From Symsagittifera roscoffensis (taxonomy: Eukaryota; Xenacoelomorpha; Acoela; Convolutidae), in assembly GCF_963678635.1 (NCBI RefSeq), contig NC_087064.1:39529464-39593463 (forward strand): a DNA stretch of 64,000 bases, given 5' to 3'. Both the position numbers and the translations under genes were made by a program. The notes below the pieces were generated by a model, which was not told where the DNA came from, made no database searches, and was given only the letters and a program-made list of their open reading frames with translations. Numbering within the stretch: the first letter of the stretch is position 1; each line of letters opens with the position of its first letter. Of the stretch, positions 44,538 through 55,221 are shown one piece after another.

Positions 44538-45198
44538 TTATCGGTTTTGTTCCTTTTTTTTAACTGCTTCTGTTGTTGCTGCTTCTTCTGGTTGTCTTGC
44601 GGTGATCGTATTGTCCTTCGCTGTTACTGTTTCTGATTTTGCTGATGCCGCCGGCGCTATCGGAATTTCTTTCTCCTCGAGAAGCTTCTCGTCTTCTTCA
44701 GTCACGTTTATTTCCTCGTTAACTTCGAAGACTGTTCTTTTCGGGCTCTCCGCCGGGGAGTTCAAGTCAATGACTTTTAAGGTTTCGCTTTCTTTCTTTT
44801 TAGGCTGATTGGTTTCTAGAAAATTCATACAGGCGACAAATTCGGGGTAGTCCTATTTAAACCCTATCTCTCGATTGAAATTTTTTACACTTGTGTTGCC
44901 TGGGTTGTTCGTTTGCCTTTTCTTCTGTTTTCTTCAGACGTGATTGAAAAATTGTTGGGCGAGTTGATAGCATTGATCGGTAATGGTTTTTCTCAATGCT
45001 GATGTTAGCAAGGGCCGTCTCTTCCGCGCGGTTTTTGCTGAACGATTCCGTACTTACTGCAGGTTGTGGTGGTGGTGTTGTCTTCATATCTTGCCGTTTG
45101 GGATATGGTGCCGTGTTCTCTGAAGCTGCGGATGACCATCCGTAGCTTGATGAGGCCTCTCTATCGGTGCCATGCTGGTCGGCTTGTTTTAACGTCAT
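44538..45198 (-). pseudogene. Element C acidic pol tail
   Basis: Two frames. 45198-44857 is Ser/Arg/Gln-rich with ASSSYGWSSAASENT. 44828-44538 is acidic with VIDLNSPAESPKRTVFEVN and EEDEKLLE. They are conserved in elements B and D, better than most of the element, so the tail was a real protein part. Function unknown; proteins at this position are sometimes accessory or env-like, but no membrane segment is seen here. Confidence 0.5.
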
Positions 45199-45309
45199 TC
45201 CTCTGGCTGCTTTGATTTTGGGTTTTCCTCCTGTGCTTTTTCATGTTTGCAACCTTTCTTTACGCTTCTTCTCTATGGCCTTGTTAGCTTCTTCTGCCTT
45301 CTTTCGTTG

Positions 45310-46465
45310 TTAATTGTTCTTTGTGAAGTAACTTCTTCGACAATCTGTCTTTATGTCACCTCGGAACATATCTTGTTCTGAAGCGCTTGGTCCTGTTCTC
45401 CTAGCCGATTTATATGCGACATAGTCACTCAGCCGTGAGGGTCTGCATGGGCCGTATGTTTTTGGGTTCGGTACAAATGCGAAACCGCTATTTGTTAGTA
45501 GGCGAGGCTTTTTTCTTTTAGTTTGCACCCAAGCTGTGTATGGTGTATACGTTAAAATTCCACCGTATATTTTTTTGTTTTTGCTCAAGTGTCTCAGGGT
45601 CCTTAATTTTTGTAGCAAAACGGAATGTTCTTCAGACTACTTATTGTACATGCTTTTTCATTGTACACTTTTTTAGTGCTCCCCTGTATCTAAGATTAAG
45701 TGCTTACTTTTCCCTACTTAGTGAAGATCTTGTTTTCTCACCTGTGTTGATTTTCGCTGATGTGGATTCTCCTCTGTTTGGGGACAAGCTCGAGAGTTCC
45801 GCAGATTTCTATGTGGTCGTTTCGTGATTTGACTTCGCTTTCTGACCAGCATTGGAGGTCGTGCAGAAATTCTGATTGAAATGGCGGATACATCAAGTTT
45901 TCCCTATCTGAAAAAATGTGTTCTGCGTTTTCATAAGTTACATTAATTTTTGAGCTCGTTGTGGTTATGTCTGATAGTGGTGTGTTTGGTTTTCGGCCCA
46001 TATGGGCTTCGAACGGGGAAACTTTTGTTGTCAATTGTGGTGTGGAGTGTTATTGCCGTCTATCCGGATAACCCCCAACCTGCGTTGTGGAGTTTGTACC
46101 AAATCATCGACGACCCCGATCGGTCTGTGGTCATCTAACGGAGCAAAAAAAAACTTGATGTTGTTGGTAATTTAAAAAAAAAGTTGATTTTTTGTCCAGA
46201 ATTTTTTGTGCTTGGTCGCACCTAAGTTTGCGGGGTACCCATTGTTGGATATGTATCGTTGCATAATTTTTAATGCTTTGTCCATCGTGCTATTTGAACT
46301 AACATAGCCGTAGGAAGTTTTGACAATTTGTCCGCGACTAAAGTGTTCGCGTCTTTGCTTAATTCGTCCGGAAGAGGCTCGGCAAAATCTAGTTGGACTT
46401 GTTCGTTTGATTCTACTACCCGTTCCATTTGAAATAATTGTGTTTTTCCGATGTTTGTTTTTCAA
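45310..46465 (-). pseudogene. Element C integrase core and C-terminus
   Basis: 46465-46172 holds core remnants (PLPDELSKDANTLVADKLSK in one frame, IMQRYISNNGYP in another). The block where the last catalytic residue should be reads DDHRSIGVVDD, i.e. Asp instead of Glu. 46034-45738 is the SPFEAHMGRKPNT segment. 45618-45310 carries LTNSGFAFVPNPKTYG and SRLSDYVAYKS. At least three frame changes. Confidence 0.65.
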
Positions 46466-47575
46466 TTATTGCCTTGTTCTGAGCTTTGTTGGCAATTTTG
46501 GGCCATTTGGACAGTTCTGTGGTGGATGTGCGGAAACCAGATGTTTTGCTCAAATCCAGCATTGCCGCCGCGCCCGGGTGGGTCAAGTGTAGACTATCCA
46601 GGATGTTCTGTCTCAAATGCTGTTGGATGATGAATTTTTCATCTATGGGTAGGCATTCGTCCATGACGTGCAGCCTGTTTTGGACGTTGTACCGTTAGTC
46701 GCCATATGCGAGTCGATGCGCCTCCCAATATCTTTTCTGGACGAAACTCACTATCGGTTCAAAGTTTTTTCTTTTCGTTGTACGTCTGAAGGGTTGTCGT
46801 TTGTGCTGTGGATTCGCTAATTTCTGAAGCCATTTGAGCTTCTCTTGCCATTGCTTTAAGCGTATTATCGGCTGTATCCGTGATGCTGTTTTTCGGGCTT
46901 CTTGTCCAGTTGGGTGTAGTTCGAGGTTTTCCCCCCTTTGAATTGGGTTTTCGCGTTGGTGTATCATCAGTGAATACGATTTTGGGGAAGTTCTGTGATT
47001 TACTACTTTGGATAAGTTCTTTGGCCGGACTTGTTGTCGCGGATTGCGTTGTCCTGGATTGGTGCCAACGTGGGTCTGATAGACTTTTCTCCCGGTCAGA
47101 CACTCCTTCCAAAAGCTTTCGGGTTTGCGTTCTCTGGGTTTAAAATTGACGACCTGCCCCCTCCTCTGTTTCGAGCATTGTCAGGCTTGAATCCCCCTTT
47201 ACAGATTTTCTTTTCGCTGTTTCGTCGTCTCATTGCGATTTCTGTTGAAATACAATTGACACTGTTTTGTTCATTTTTCAAGTTTTTCTGCTGTTTTTGA
47301 CGAAAGCAATTGATCAAGTGAACGATTTCTCTTTGACTTGGATGACCGCTGTCGTTCCTTCTGTAATCCGCGAGATTTTTGATCAGCCGATGTGGAGCTG
47401 TTTTCTGATTGGCCAAACTGTTTAATTTGACGTTGTCAATCAATTCATTGTTTGAGATAAAAAAAATAATTGAAGCAACAATCAGTTCCGCATCTTATTC
47501 GCTGGGAGTTAGCGCTTATCTTACCGGGTTTGTGGAAATGTAGTCAATTAGTCCCATCTTTGTTCCTGATAAATG
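46466..47575 (-). pseudogene. Element C integrase zinc-binding domain and connector
   Basis: 46664-46416 has DSLHLTHPGAAAMLDLSK. The upstream connector (46695-47443) is basic and low-complexity and shifts frame several times. It matches the open frame of element B, which is intact over the same part. Confidence 0.6.
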
Positions 47576-48285
47576 TTAGATATCGAATGTAGTTGGTATC
47601 AACCTATCAATCCACGTAGTGATCCTACTTTGACTAGTCTTTGATCGTTCGCTGGCGTTCAATGCGCTTATCAAAACTTGGTGATCTGTAATTACTGTGA
47701 ACTTTTTCCGTATATACAGTATTTGAAAACGAGTGCCCAAACGACCCCTAATAGTTCTAGTTGGTTTACCGGATACTTCTATTCTAGTGAGTTTAGGAAT
47801 CTTGAAGCATATGCTATTGCTACCCAACTTGTGTCTGTGTTTTGCTCTAACGCAGCACCTTGCCCAAATGTAGAGGCGCCGCATACTACCCGAGTATCTA
47901 AAGGTTGGTTGAATTATTTGTCTTCGGTTTTTTCAGATACGAGTTTTAGCATATTTTGGAGTGCTGATGTATGTTCCGGCTTCCGGTCTTATGTTCTATG
48001 TTTGTCTGATTTTTTTTAGCTTTGACTTTATTGTCGATGACTAGCTTGACTGTTCGGTCCTTTTTGAACGATAGAACGAATGGACTGATGAATAATTTTG
48101 ATATACTCTTTGTCAGACCATTTTTCTAACTTTTTGATATGCTTTTGATCTAATAATTTGTTCAATTCAGTCTCCACACTTGCTCGTAAAAGAATGGGTA
48201 TCCTTCGGCTTTTTTGTTGGATCGGAGTGATATTCTGTAGAAATTGGGTTCGCGTTACAAGGTTTTTGGATTTCCCGATTCTCAC
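47576..48285 (-). pseudogene. Element C RT start and RNase H end, palm deleted
   Basis: 48285-48028 begins the RT fingers (QQKSRRIPILLRASVE, ELNKLLDQKHIKKL). 47884-47576 already encodes the last part of RNase H (FTVITDHQVLISALN). The gap between them is far too short for the RT palm, so a deletion has removed the catalytic core including YxDD. This element could not have copied itself after that event. Confidence 0.7.
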
Positions 48286-49941
48286 ACAAAAATCCTGAAA
48301 GTTTTCTTCAACCCAGGTTTTTAGTTCATCGTGGGAATTTTCTTCCTTCTCATGAAAATTGTTATTGTGTTTTGGCTTGTCTTGTACGAGCTTGATGCCA
48401 ATTTTTTTGGTAGGATATTCCGTGCGCCTTCTGATCGTCTATGATGATAAACGGAGCCGATTGGACTATCCATCCTCCGGATTCCACCGCAATCATAAGT
48501 CGATCTTTTGCAATAATAACTTTCCCATTTCAACAGGCAAGATTTCGGGCTGCATCCTCCGGTAAATATTGCGGAGGATGCATCCTTGGGGCTAAAAAAT
48601 CCGGAGCGGTCTTTCTGCCGTACTCTTCCTACCAATTATTTGTTGAGAAAAGACATGGATCTTCTAGAATCTGCGATGGCGAAAAAATTTTCGGAGTGCG
48701 TTTTTAGTTTTACTGCCCATTGAGATCTTCTTCTTTTATGTTTACCGAGTTTCGGATTTCAAATACTTCTGAAATCGCCAGAACTGTAAAATTGTCCAGC
48801 GGAATTTCCTACTAACTGTTTGTCGACATGAATTCAGCGTAATCCATGGGGTCATTATTGTCTTTTGCGGTGATGTAATCATGCTCTTCGCTGTCTTGTT
48901 GACTGCCGGATTCTTGCATTTCGTTAACATCTGTTGACTTACATACTTTTGCAAAAAGGCCTCGTTTTGCAAATTTATAACTGATTTTGTTTTGGTTTGT
49001 TTGTTGGTTTTGATGCCCCCGTGGGTGGTACGTTCCTCGGGGAAAATTGTTACGAACTCGCGAATTTCCCCCGACCTCTTTGGTTGTTTTAGTACGAATC
49101 GTTTTGATAACCACCTGTCCCGCGTGATTGAATGTAGCCAATCGGTTCTTGTTTCCTCGATATGTTTGTGGCTGTTTGGACTCCAGATGGACTTATTTCC
49201 TAAGTTCTATACCTATTTCTATACCTTTCTCTCTCCTGATTGCATATTTATAGGCGTCTTATGGTGATTTAGTTTCTGCCAACAGCTCTTCTGCAAAGTT
49301 CACATTGGACTTGTGGGCCGTAAACATGTCCCGAACCCATTAATCTTCTCGGTCCCCAATATCAGCCCGTGAAGCCAGTTCGACAAAATTCGCATGGAGT
49401 TGCTCCGACGTCTCATTTTTTCTTTGTTTCCGACAGATAAAAATGATTCTTCCGAAAGCTATGATTCGCGTGATTACGATTATTTCTTCTAATAATCGCA
49501 TTAGCTCTTTTATAGTTGTTGTTTGAATATCCAATTTCGGTCCTTTTGTTGCAGTTGTCTTTAACTTTCTGCTCCAAGACATAAGAACAGATAGCTTCTG
49601 AATTTTGAGTCTGCGTCATACCATTGTATATATTTTTTTTACAAAACCGCCCTTTTTCTCTACGTTTTATTACGTTATTTTTCCAGGTAACTCGTTTTTC
49701 TTGATTTCTGTTGTCTCTATTGCGTGTTTGAGCATCTGTTTCTACAGTGATCTCAACCCCGTATGTCGGCTCTGCTGGTTCTCGGACAAGAGGTTTCGTT
49801 CTTACCAAATTTCTCACCTCTCTTCCGTCTTTGTAAAACGGCCATCTCCATAATTGCCATGATTCTAGGTTGATTCTAGGGATGCCTTTTGCCAGAAAGA
49901 AGGTACACTCAGCGGATTTTTTTATCCTGCTGGCTGCGTCA
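48286..49941 (-). pseudogene. Element C gag and protease region
   Basis: Gag fragments: RIIFICRKQRKNETSEQL..NFVELASRADIGDRED (49340-49480) and the start region near 49890. A nucleocapsid remnant lies at 48812-49141, where the second knuckle reads KRGLFAKVC (His replaced by Leu). A region with IDGAIGWTIHP-like words near 48470 corresponds to protease. Frames change often. Confidence 0.55.
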
Positions 49942-50554
49942 TGTCATACCGAAAAGTATGAGCTCTTTATAGTATCCAAACAACTTGGCTAAAAAACGGT
50001 AAATAATGTTGGTTAAAAGAAAGGACTGAACATAAATCTGACTTCACTTCTTCTGAACACTTATGTTCAGATTTGAGATCTTGCCTATCATCGGTCACGG
50101 CAATTTTTCCGGTTTATGATCAGAAAAGCAATAATTCACTTACAGTATACATATATATTATACCTTATCTGAAATTACTCTATGAGTACAAACAAAAGGT
50201 CAAAACTCTTTTAAGTCACATGTGACGAATATGTGAAATTACATAAATTTTTTCTCGTAAAATTCCTTGTTCATTTTTTGAGTGTTGTCATGGTGACATT
50301 GTTTCGAAACACGTAACAAGATCTTGCTAAACTTTGCCAAAATTGTGTTCAGAAATTCGTGGTACCAAAAATGAGGTTTTACTGCTCTCTAGGTACACCA
50401 AACTGATCTGAAAAAAAAACTGAAATTTATAACAGTTTAAAGCATTCACGTATTGTGTTTCACGCAATAATAGTGTGTAATTCGTAAGTAGTTCTCAAGT
50501 ATTTCTTCTCAATATGAGATAAAGCACATTAACTAATTGTTGTCTTGTTTTTAG

Positions 50555-50711
50555 AAGTGGCGTCCGCTATTAGAGGGGCAGTGAGCAATGCCAAACTGGG
50601 CATGGTGCAGGTGATTCGGAGCAAGTGGGCTCTGCTGGGCGACTCAACTGAAATGCCTGTCAATTCTGGCAGCACCGCCTTTTGTGCCAACAAAACGCAA
50701 TTGCTGGAAAG
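50555..50711 (+). pseudogene. uS5/RPS2-like exon A, copy 3 (frameshifted)
   Basis: 157 nt: a 10-bp deletion before the donor (after ACGCAATTG) destroys the frame. At least five substitutions relative to copies 1 and 2, most of them amino-acid changing (for example two Gly losses), indicating no constraint. Splice sites are retained. The short last exon follows at 50768-50806. Confidence 0.75.
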
Positions 50712-51024
50712 GTAAAGAGGGAAAATAGGAAGCTGCCCTTGCCTATTTTATGATTCGCCTTTTCTAGGCAAAAAGTGTATTGAGGCTGCAAAAAAACACT
50801 TGTTAACCCGCATTGATTCGGGGCTACTTCATGGCTTTTTTTTCAGCAATAATCATGAAAAAAGAGTCATTGTTAAAACTCTGAGTCAGTGCTGAAAAAA
50901 AGAATTTTTTGAATTGATTTATAGGGTATGTTACGTGTATTCTAGCTAAAAACCGGCCAATAACGATGAAAACCAACCATTTTTTTTATTTTTTGGTTTG
51001 CACTTGTGAAAATAAATTTTACAG

Positions 51025-51240
51025 GTAACTCGTTTATCTTAATTTCTGTTGTCTCTATTGCGTTTTTGAGCATCTGTTTCTACAGTGATCTCAACCCCGT
51101 ATGTCGGCTCTGCTGGTTCTCGGACAAGAGGTTTCGTTCTTACCAAATTTCTTACCTCTCTTCCGTCTTCCACAAAACGGCCATCTCCATAATTGCCATG
51201 ATTCTAGGGTGATTCTAGGGGTGCCATCTGCCAGTAAGAA
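51025..51240 (-). pseudogene. Gag 5' fragment of the element C family inside the exon A block
   Basis: Repeats 49685-49890 of element C almost exactly (CAGGTAACTCGTTT, GTATGTCGGCTCTGCTGG, GGCCATCTCCATAATTGCC). It sits where units 1 and 2 have ordinary intron sequence, and is followed by a second partial copy of exon A end (51255-51299). It is a patchwork duplication rather than a new insertion with LTRs. Confidence 0.75.
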
Positions 51241-51254
51241 GGAATCCCTAGAAT

Positions 51255-51299
51255 GCCTTCTGTGCCAACAAAACGCAATTGCTCACCATAGCTGGAAAG
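51255..51299 (+). pseudogene. Partial duplicate of exon A end, unit 3
   Basis: Matches the last 45 bases of exon A with the donor GTAAAGAGG, then the short intron and last-exon-like sequence to about 51400. Unlike copy 3 it lacks the 10-bp deletion, so it derives from an intact exon A. Confidence 0.65.
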
Positions 51300-51711
51300 G
51301 TAAAGAGGGAAAATAGGAAGCTGCCCTTGCCTATGTTATGATTCGTTTTTTCTAGGCAAAATGTGTTTTGAGGCTGCAAAAAAGCACTTGCTAACCCGCA
51401 ATGAATTGATTTATACGGTATGTTACGTGTATTCTAGCTAAAAACCGGCCAATAACGATGAAAATCAACCATTTTTTTTTCTTTTTTGGTTTGCACTTGT
51501 GAAAATAAATTTTACAGACATGAATTTTTTGAAAAAAAAAATCATTTTGTTTCTCTGGGACGAATACCTAATGGCCCAAAAAACCTTCGAACCAAAAAAT
51601 AAATATATTTCTGTAATATAGCTAGCTATATAGCTTCGCCACGGCCTCTAGAAACTTAAAAACGTGTTTTCAGAAATTATTGGTTGTTTAGCAGGTTTAT
51701 GAAATAAACCA

Positions 51712-52613
51712 CCCGGGTTGACCTCCATATACCGAAAATGCTCATCATACCATTCCATACATCAAGTGTGTGGGAAAATGCTTGTCATAAAAATTTCATA
51801 CAATTTCTAAAAATGGTTGAAAACTGGTATAAACTCATTTCTAATAAAACAATCTGGTGATAAAAAACTGAGGTTTTCGTTTTTTTGAAAAAAATGCTTA
51901 TCATACAATTCCCATATATGGATATTGTATGACTGGCATTTTTTTGATGGCGACACAAAAAATTTTTCAAGTAATTTTGAAAATTTGGCCCAAAATTTTT
52001 TTAAATTTTTTTCAACCGCAAATCGATTTTCGTACGCAAACAAAAATTTTTCGAAAAAAAATTTTTGCATGCAAAATTTAATATTTTGTGTGCATAACGT
52101 AGTCCTGGATACAATAAAGTTGGCTTTTATTTTCTTTTCACTTAATTTTTTTTTTTCAAATTATGTATAGGGTGTTAATAAAAGCCTTGATTAATGTCTG
52201 ATAATTTGAAAATTCAAAAATTTAATATAATCATCATTAAAAAAAATTGCCAAAAAATTTAAGTTTGTTACTTTTGTTATATCAATTGTGAAAGACATCC
52301 AAATTCAGGTTGTTTTCTATGCATTGTAAATGCAAGACCGTCCAATCTTTGGTGTTTTGAGTAACCAAGGTTTTTGTCACTTGTGTTCGGTTGCAACTAC
52401 AACCGAAAATTTTTCAGAAACTAAATTTAGAAAGAAAAAATCCAAATTTTTGGTTTATGGGAAAACACCTACCATACAATTTTCATATATGGAAAAATGC
52501 TGATCATAGAGTTTTCATACAATTTTCTGTTCGTATGGAATTGTATGAAGTTGTATGACAAGAAGTTTCTCATATATGGAAACTGTATGATAAGAAGTTT
52601 TGGTCAACCCGGG
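51712..52613. mobile_element. 902-bp non-autonomous TIR element with proven empty site
   Basis: Perfect 12-bp inverted ends: CCCGGGTTGACC (51712-51723) and GGTCAACCCGGG (52602-52613). Units 1 and 2 read AAATAAACCACCTAAC without the element; here the same sequence is split with CA on both sides, giving a 2-bp CA (or, shifted by one base, CAC) target duplication. No transposase. Interior words TCATACAATTTCC and CATATATGG recur in both orientations. Confidence 0.85.
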
Positions 52614-52815
52614 CACCTAACTTTTTATCCCATTATTTCATTTTTTTTTTCGCGAGAGGTCAATGGTAAAAAATGGTGTAGTGTTCATCTTTCACTCCAT
52701 CCTGTTTATCGAAAAAAAATTTCATGAAAAAGTTATCGAAACAAAGAAAGTGATGAGGATGAGTCAATCAAATCTTATTTTCAATCGTGCGTGAGAAAAT
52801 TTTACTCTTTGTATG

Positions 52816-55021
52816 TGGCATACCGTAAATTATGAGCCCTTCATAGAATTAGAAAGCATTGGCTAAGAATCGGTACATAATGTTGGCTAAGAGAAAGAAC
52901 TGAACATAGATCTGAAATCACTTCTTCTGGTTATTAACGTTTAGCTATGAGGTCTTGCCTATCAGCGTTCAAGGCCATCGTTCCAGTTTATGGTAAGATG
53001 ACTAATTTTTCATTTACATTACAGATTTATATAAATATTTCGTATTGGTTCATGCCAACCCGGCCGGATGAATTTCCCCCTTGAGCGAGTAAACTGATTT
53101 TTACATTCCGTGGGACTAAAATTTGATTTTTGAAGTCCCCGTGGGACTATAGTTTTTTAGTCCACGAAGGACTGTTTGTTTTATTGGTTTTCTTCCTTTT
53201 CATTAACTGCTTCTGTTGTTGCTGCTTCTTGTGGTTGTCTTGCGGTGATCGTATTGTCCTTCGCTGTTACTGTTTCTGATTTTGCTGATGTCGCCGGCGC
53301 TACCGGATTTTCTTTATCCTCGAGAAGCTTCTCGTCTTCTTCAGTCAGGGTTATTTCCTTGTTTACTTCGAAGACTGTCCTTCTCGGGCTCTCCGCCGGG
53401 GAGTTCAAGTCAATGACTTTTAAGATTTCGCTTTCTTTCTTTTTAGGCTGATTGGTTTCTAGAAATTTCATACAGGCGACAAATTCTGGGGAGTCCTATT
53501 TAAACCCTATCTCTAGCTTGAATTTTTTAACTCTTGTGTTGCCTGGGTTGTTCGTTTGCCTTGTCTTCTGTTCTGCAGACGTGATTGAAAAACTGTTGGG
53601 CGAGTTGATAGCATTGATCGGTTTTGGTTTTTTGTCAATGCTGATGTTAGCAAGGGCCGTCTGTTCCGTGCCGATTTTCTGAACGGTTCCGTATTTTCTG
53701 AAGGTTGTGGTGGCGGTGTTGTCTTCATATCTTGCCGTTTGCGATATGATGCCGTGTTCTCTGAAGCTGCTGATGACCACTCGTAGCTTGATGAGGCCTC
53801 TTTATCGGTGCCTTGCTTGTTTCAACGTCATTGCTCTGGCTGCTTTGACTTTGGGTTTTCCTCCTGTGCTTTTTCATGTTTGCAATCTTTCTTTACGCTT
53901 CTCCTCTATGGCCTTCTTAGCTTCTTCTGCTTTCTTTCGTTGTTAATTGTTCTTTGTGAAATAACTTCTTCGACAATCTGTCTTTATGTCACCTCGGAAT
54001 ATATCTTGTTCTGGAGCGCTTGGTCTTGTTCTCCTAGCCGACTTAAGGCGACATAATCACTCAGCCGTGAGGGTCTGCATGGGCCGTATGTTTTTAGGTT
54101 CGGTACAAATGCGAAACCGCTTTTTGTTAGTAGGCGAGGCTTTTTTTTCAGTTTGAACCCAAGCTGTGTCTGGTGTTTACGTTAAAAATCCACCGTCAGT
54201 TTTTTTTGTTGTTTTTGCTCAAGTGTCTCAGGGTCCTTAATTTTGGTAGTAAAACGGAATGTTCTTCAGGCTACTTATTGTACATGCGTTTTTATGTTTT
54301 TGTCCACTTGTTTTGATGCTCCCCTGTATCTTAGATTTAGTGCTTCTTTTTCCCTACTTAGTGAAGATCTTGTTTTCTCACCTGTGTTAATTTTCGTTGA
54401 TGTGGATTGTCCTCCATTTGGGGACAAGTTTGAGGGTTCCGCAGATTTCTATGTGGTCGTTTCGTGGTTTGACTTCGCTTTCTGACCAGCATTGTAGGTC
54501 GTGCAGAAATTCTGGTTGAAATGGCGAATACATCAAGTTTTTGCTATCTAAAAAAAACGTGTTCTGCGTTTTCATAAATTACATTAATTTGTGAGCTCGT
54601 TGTGGTTATGTTTGATAGTGGTGTGTTTGGCTTTCGGCCCATATGGGCTTCGAACGGGGAAATTTTTATTGTCAATTGTGGTGTGGAGTGTTATGGCCGT
54701 CTACCCGGATAACACCGAACCTGCGTTTTGGAGTTTGTACCAACACTTCAACGACCCCGATCGGTCTGTGGTCATCTACCGGAGCAAAAAAAAATTGATG
54801 TTGTTGGTATTACAAAAAAAAATTGATTTTTTGGCCAGAATTTTTTGTGCTTGGTCGCACCTAAGTTTGGGGGGTACCCATTGTTGGATATAAACCGTTG
54901 CATATTTTTTAATGCTATGTCCACCGTAGTATTTGAACTAACTTAGCCATAGGAAATTTTGACAATTTGTCCGCGACTAAAGTGTTCGCGTCTTTGCTTA
55001 ACTCGTCCGGAAGAGGCCCGG
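52816..55021 (-). mobile_element. Ty3/gypsy element D, 3' part
   Basis: 3' LTR from 52816 (TGGCATACCG) to about 53050, acidic tail (53181-53471), SDYVAYKS region, post-integrase segment, and integrase core start (PLPDELSKDANTLVADKLSK near 54950-55015), then the gap. Close to B and C. The part right of the gap does not continue it recognisably. Confidence 0.75.
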
Positions 55022-55221
55022 NNNNNNNNNNNNNNNNNNNNNNNNNNNNNNNNNNNNNNNNNNNNNNNNNNNNNNNNNNNNNNNNNNNNNNNNNNNNNNN
55101 NNNNNNNNNNNNNNNNNNNNNNNNNNNNNNNNNNNNNNNNNNNNNNNNNNNNNNNNNNNNNNNNNNNNNNNNNNNNNNNNNNNNNNNNNNNNNNNNNNNN
55201 NNNNNNNNNNNNNNNNNNNNN
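55022..55221. other. Assembly gap (200 N)
   Basis: 200 N inside element D integrase. The gap lies in a multi-copy element, so collapse or misjoin is possible here. Confidence 0.99.

Larger units (their letters stand above)
42266..50160 (+). repeat. Tandem unit 2 (7.9 kb)
   Basis: Same order as unit 1 but with the complete element C. The right end cuts through the 5' LTR of element C at about 50160, directly joining the tail of an E1-family LTR that starts unit 3. Confidence 0.85.
44203..50160 (-). mobile_element. Ty3/gypsy element C (most complete of its family)
   Basis: 3' LTR from 44203 (TGGCATACCG) to about 44440; 5' LTR from 49942 (TGTCATACCG), cut at about 50160. Between them, minus strand: gag, knuckle region, protease region, RT N-terminus, RNase H end, integrase, pol tail. 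The two LTRs differ at many positions (substitutions and an indel within 220 bp), which implies an old insertion. The RT palm is deleted. Confidence 0.8.
50161..55021 (+). repeat. Tandem unit 3 (truncated by gap)
   Basis: Begins in the last 42 bp of the E1-family LTR (ACCTTATCTGAAATTACTC, to 50202), then the exon A block, a duplicated part-block with a gag fragment, a TIR insertion, and element D. It is more diverged from units 1 and 2 than they are from each other. Confidence 0.8.
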
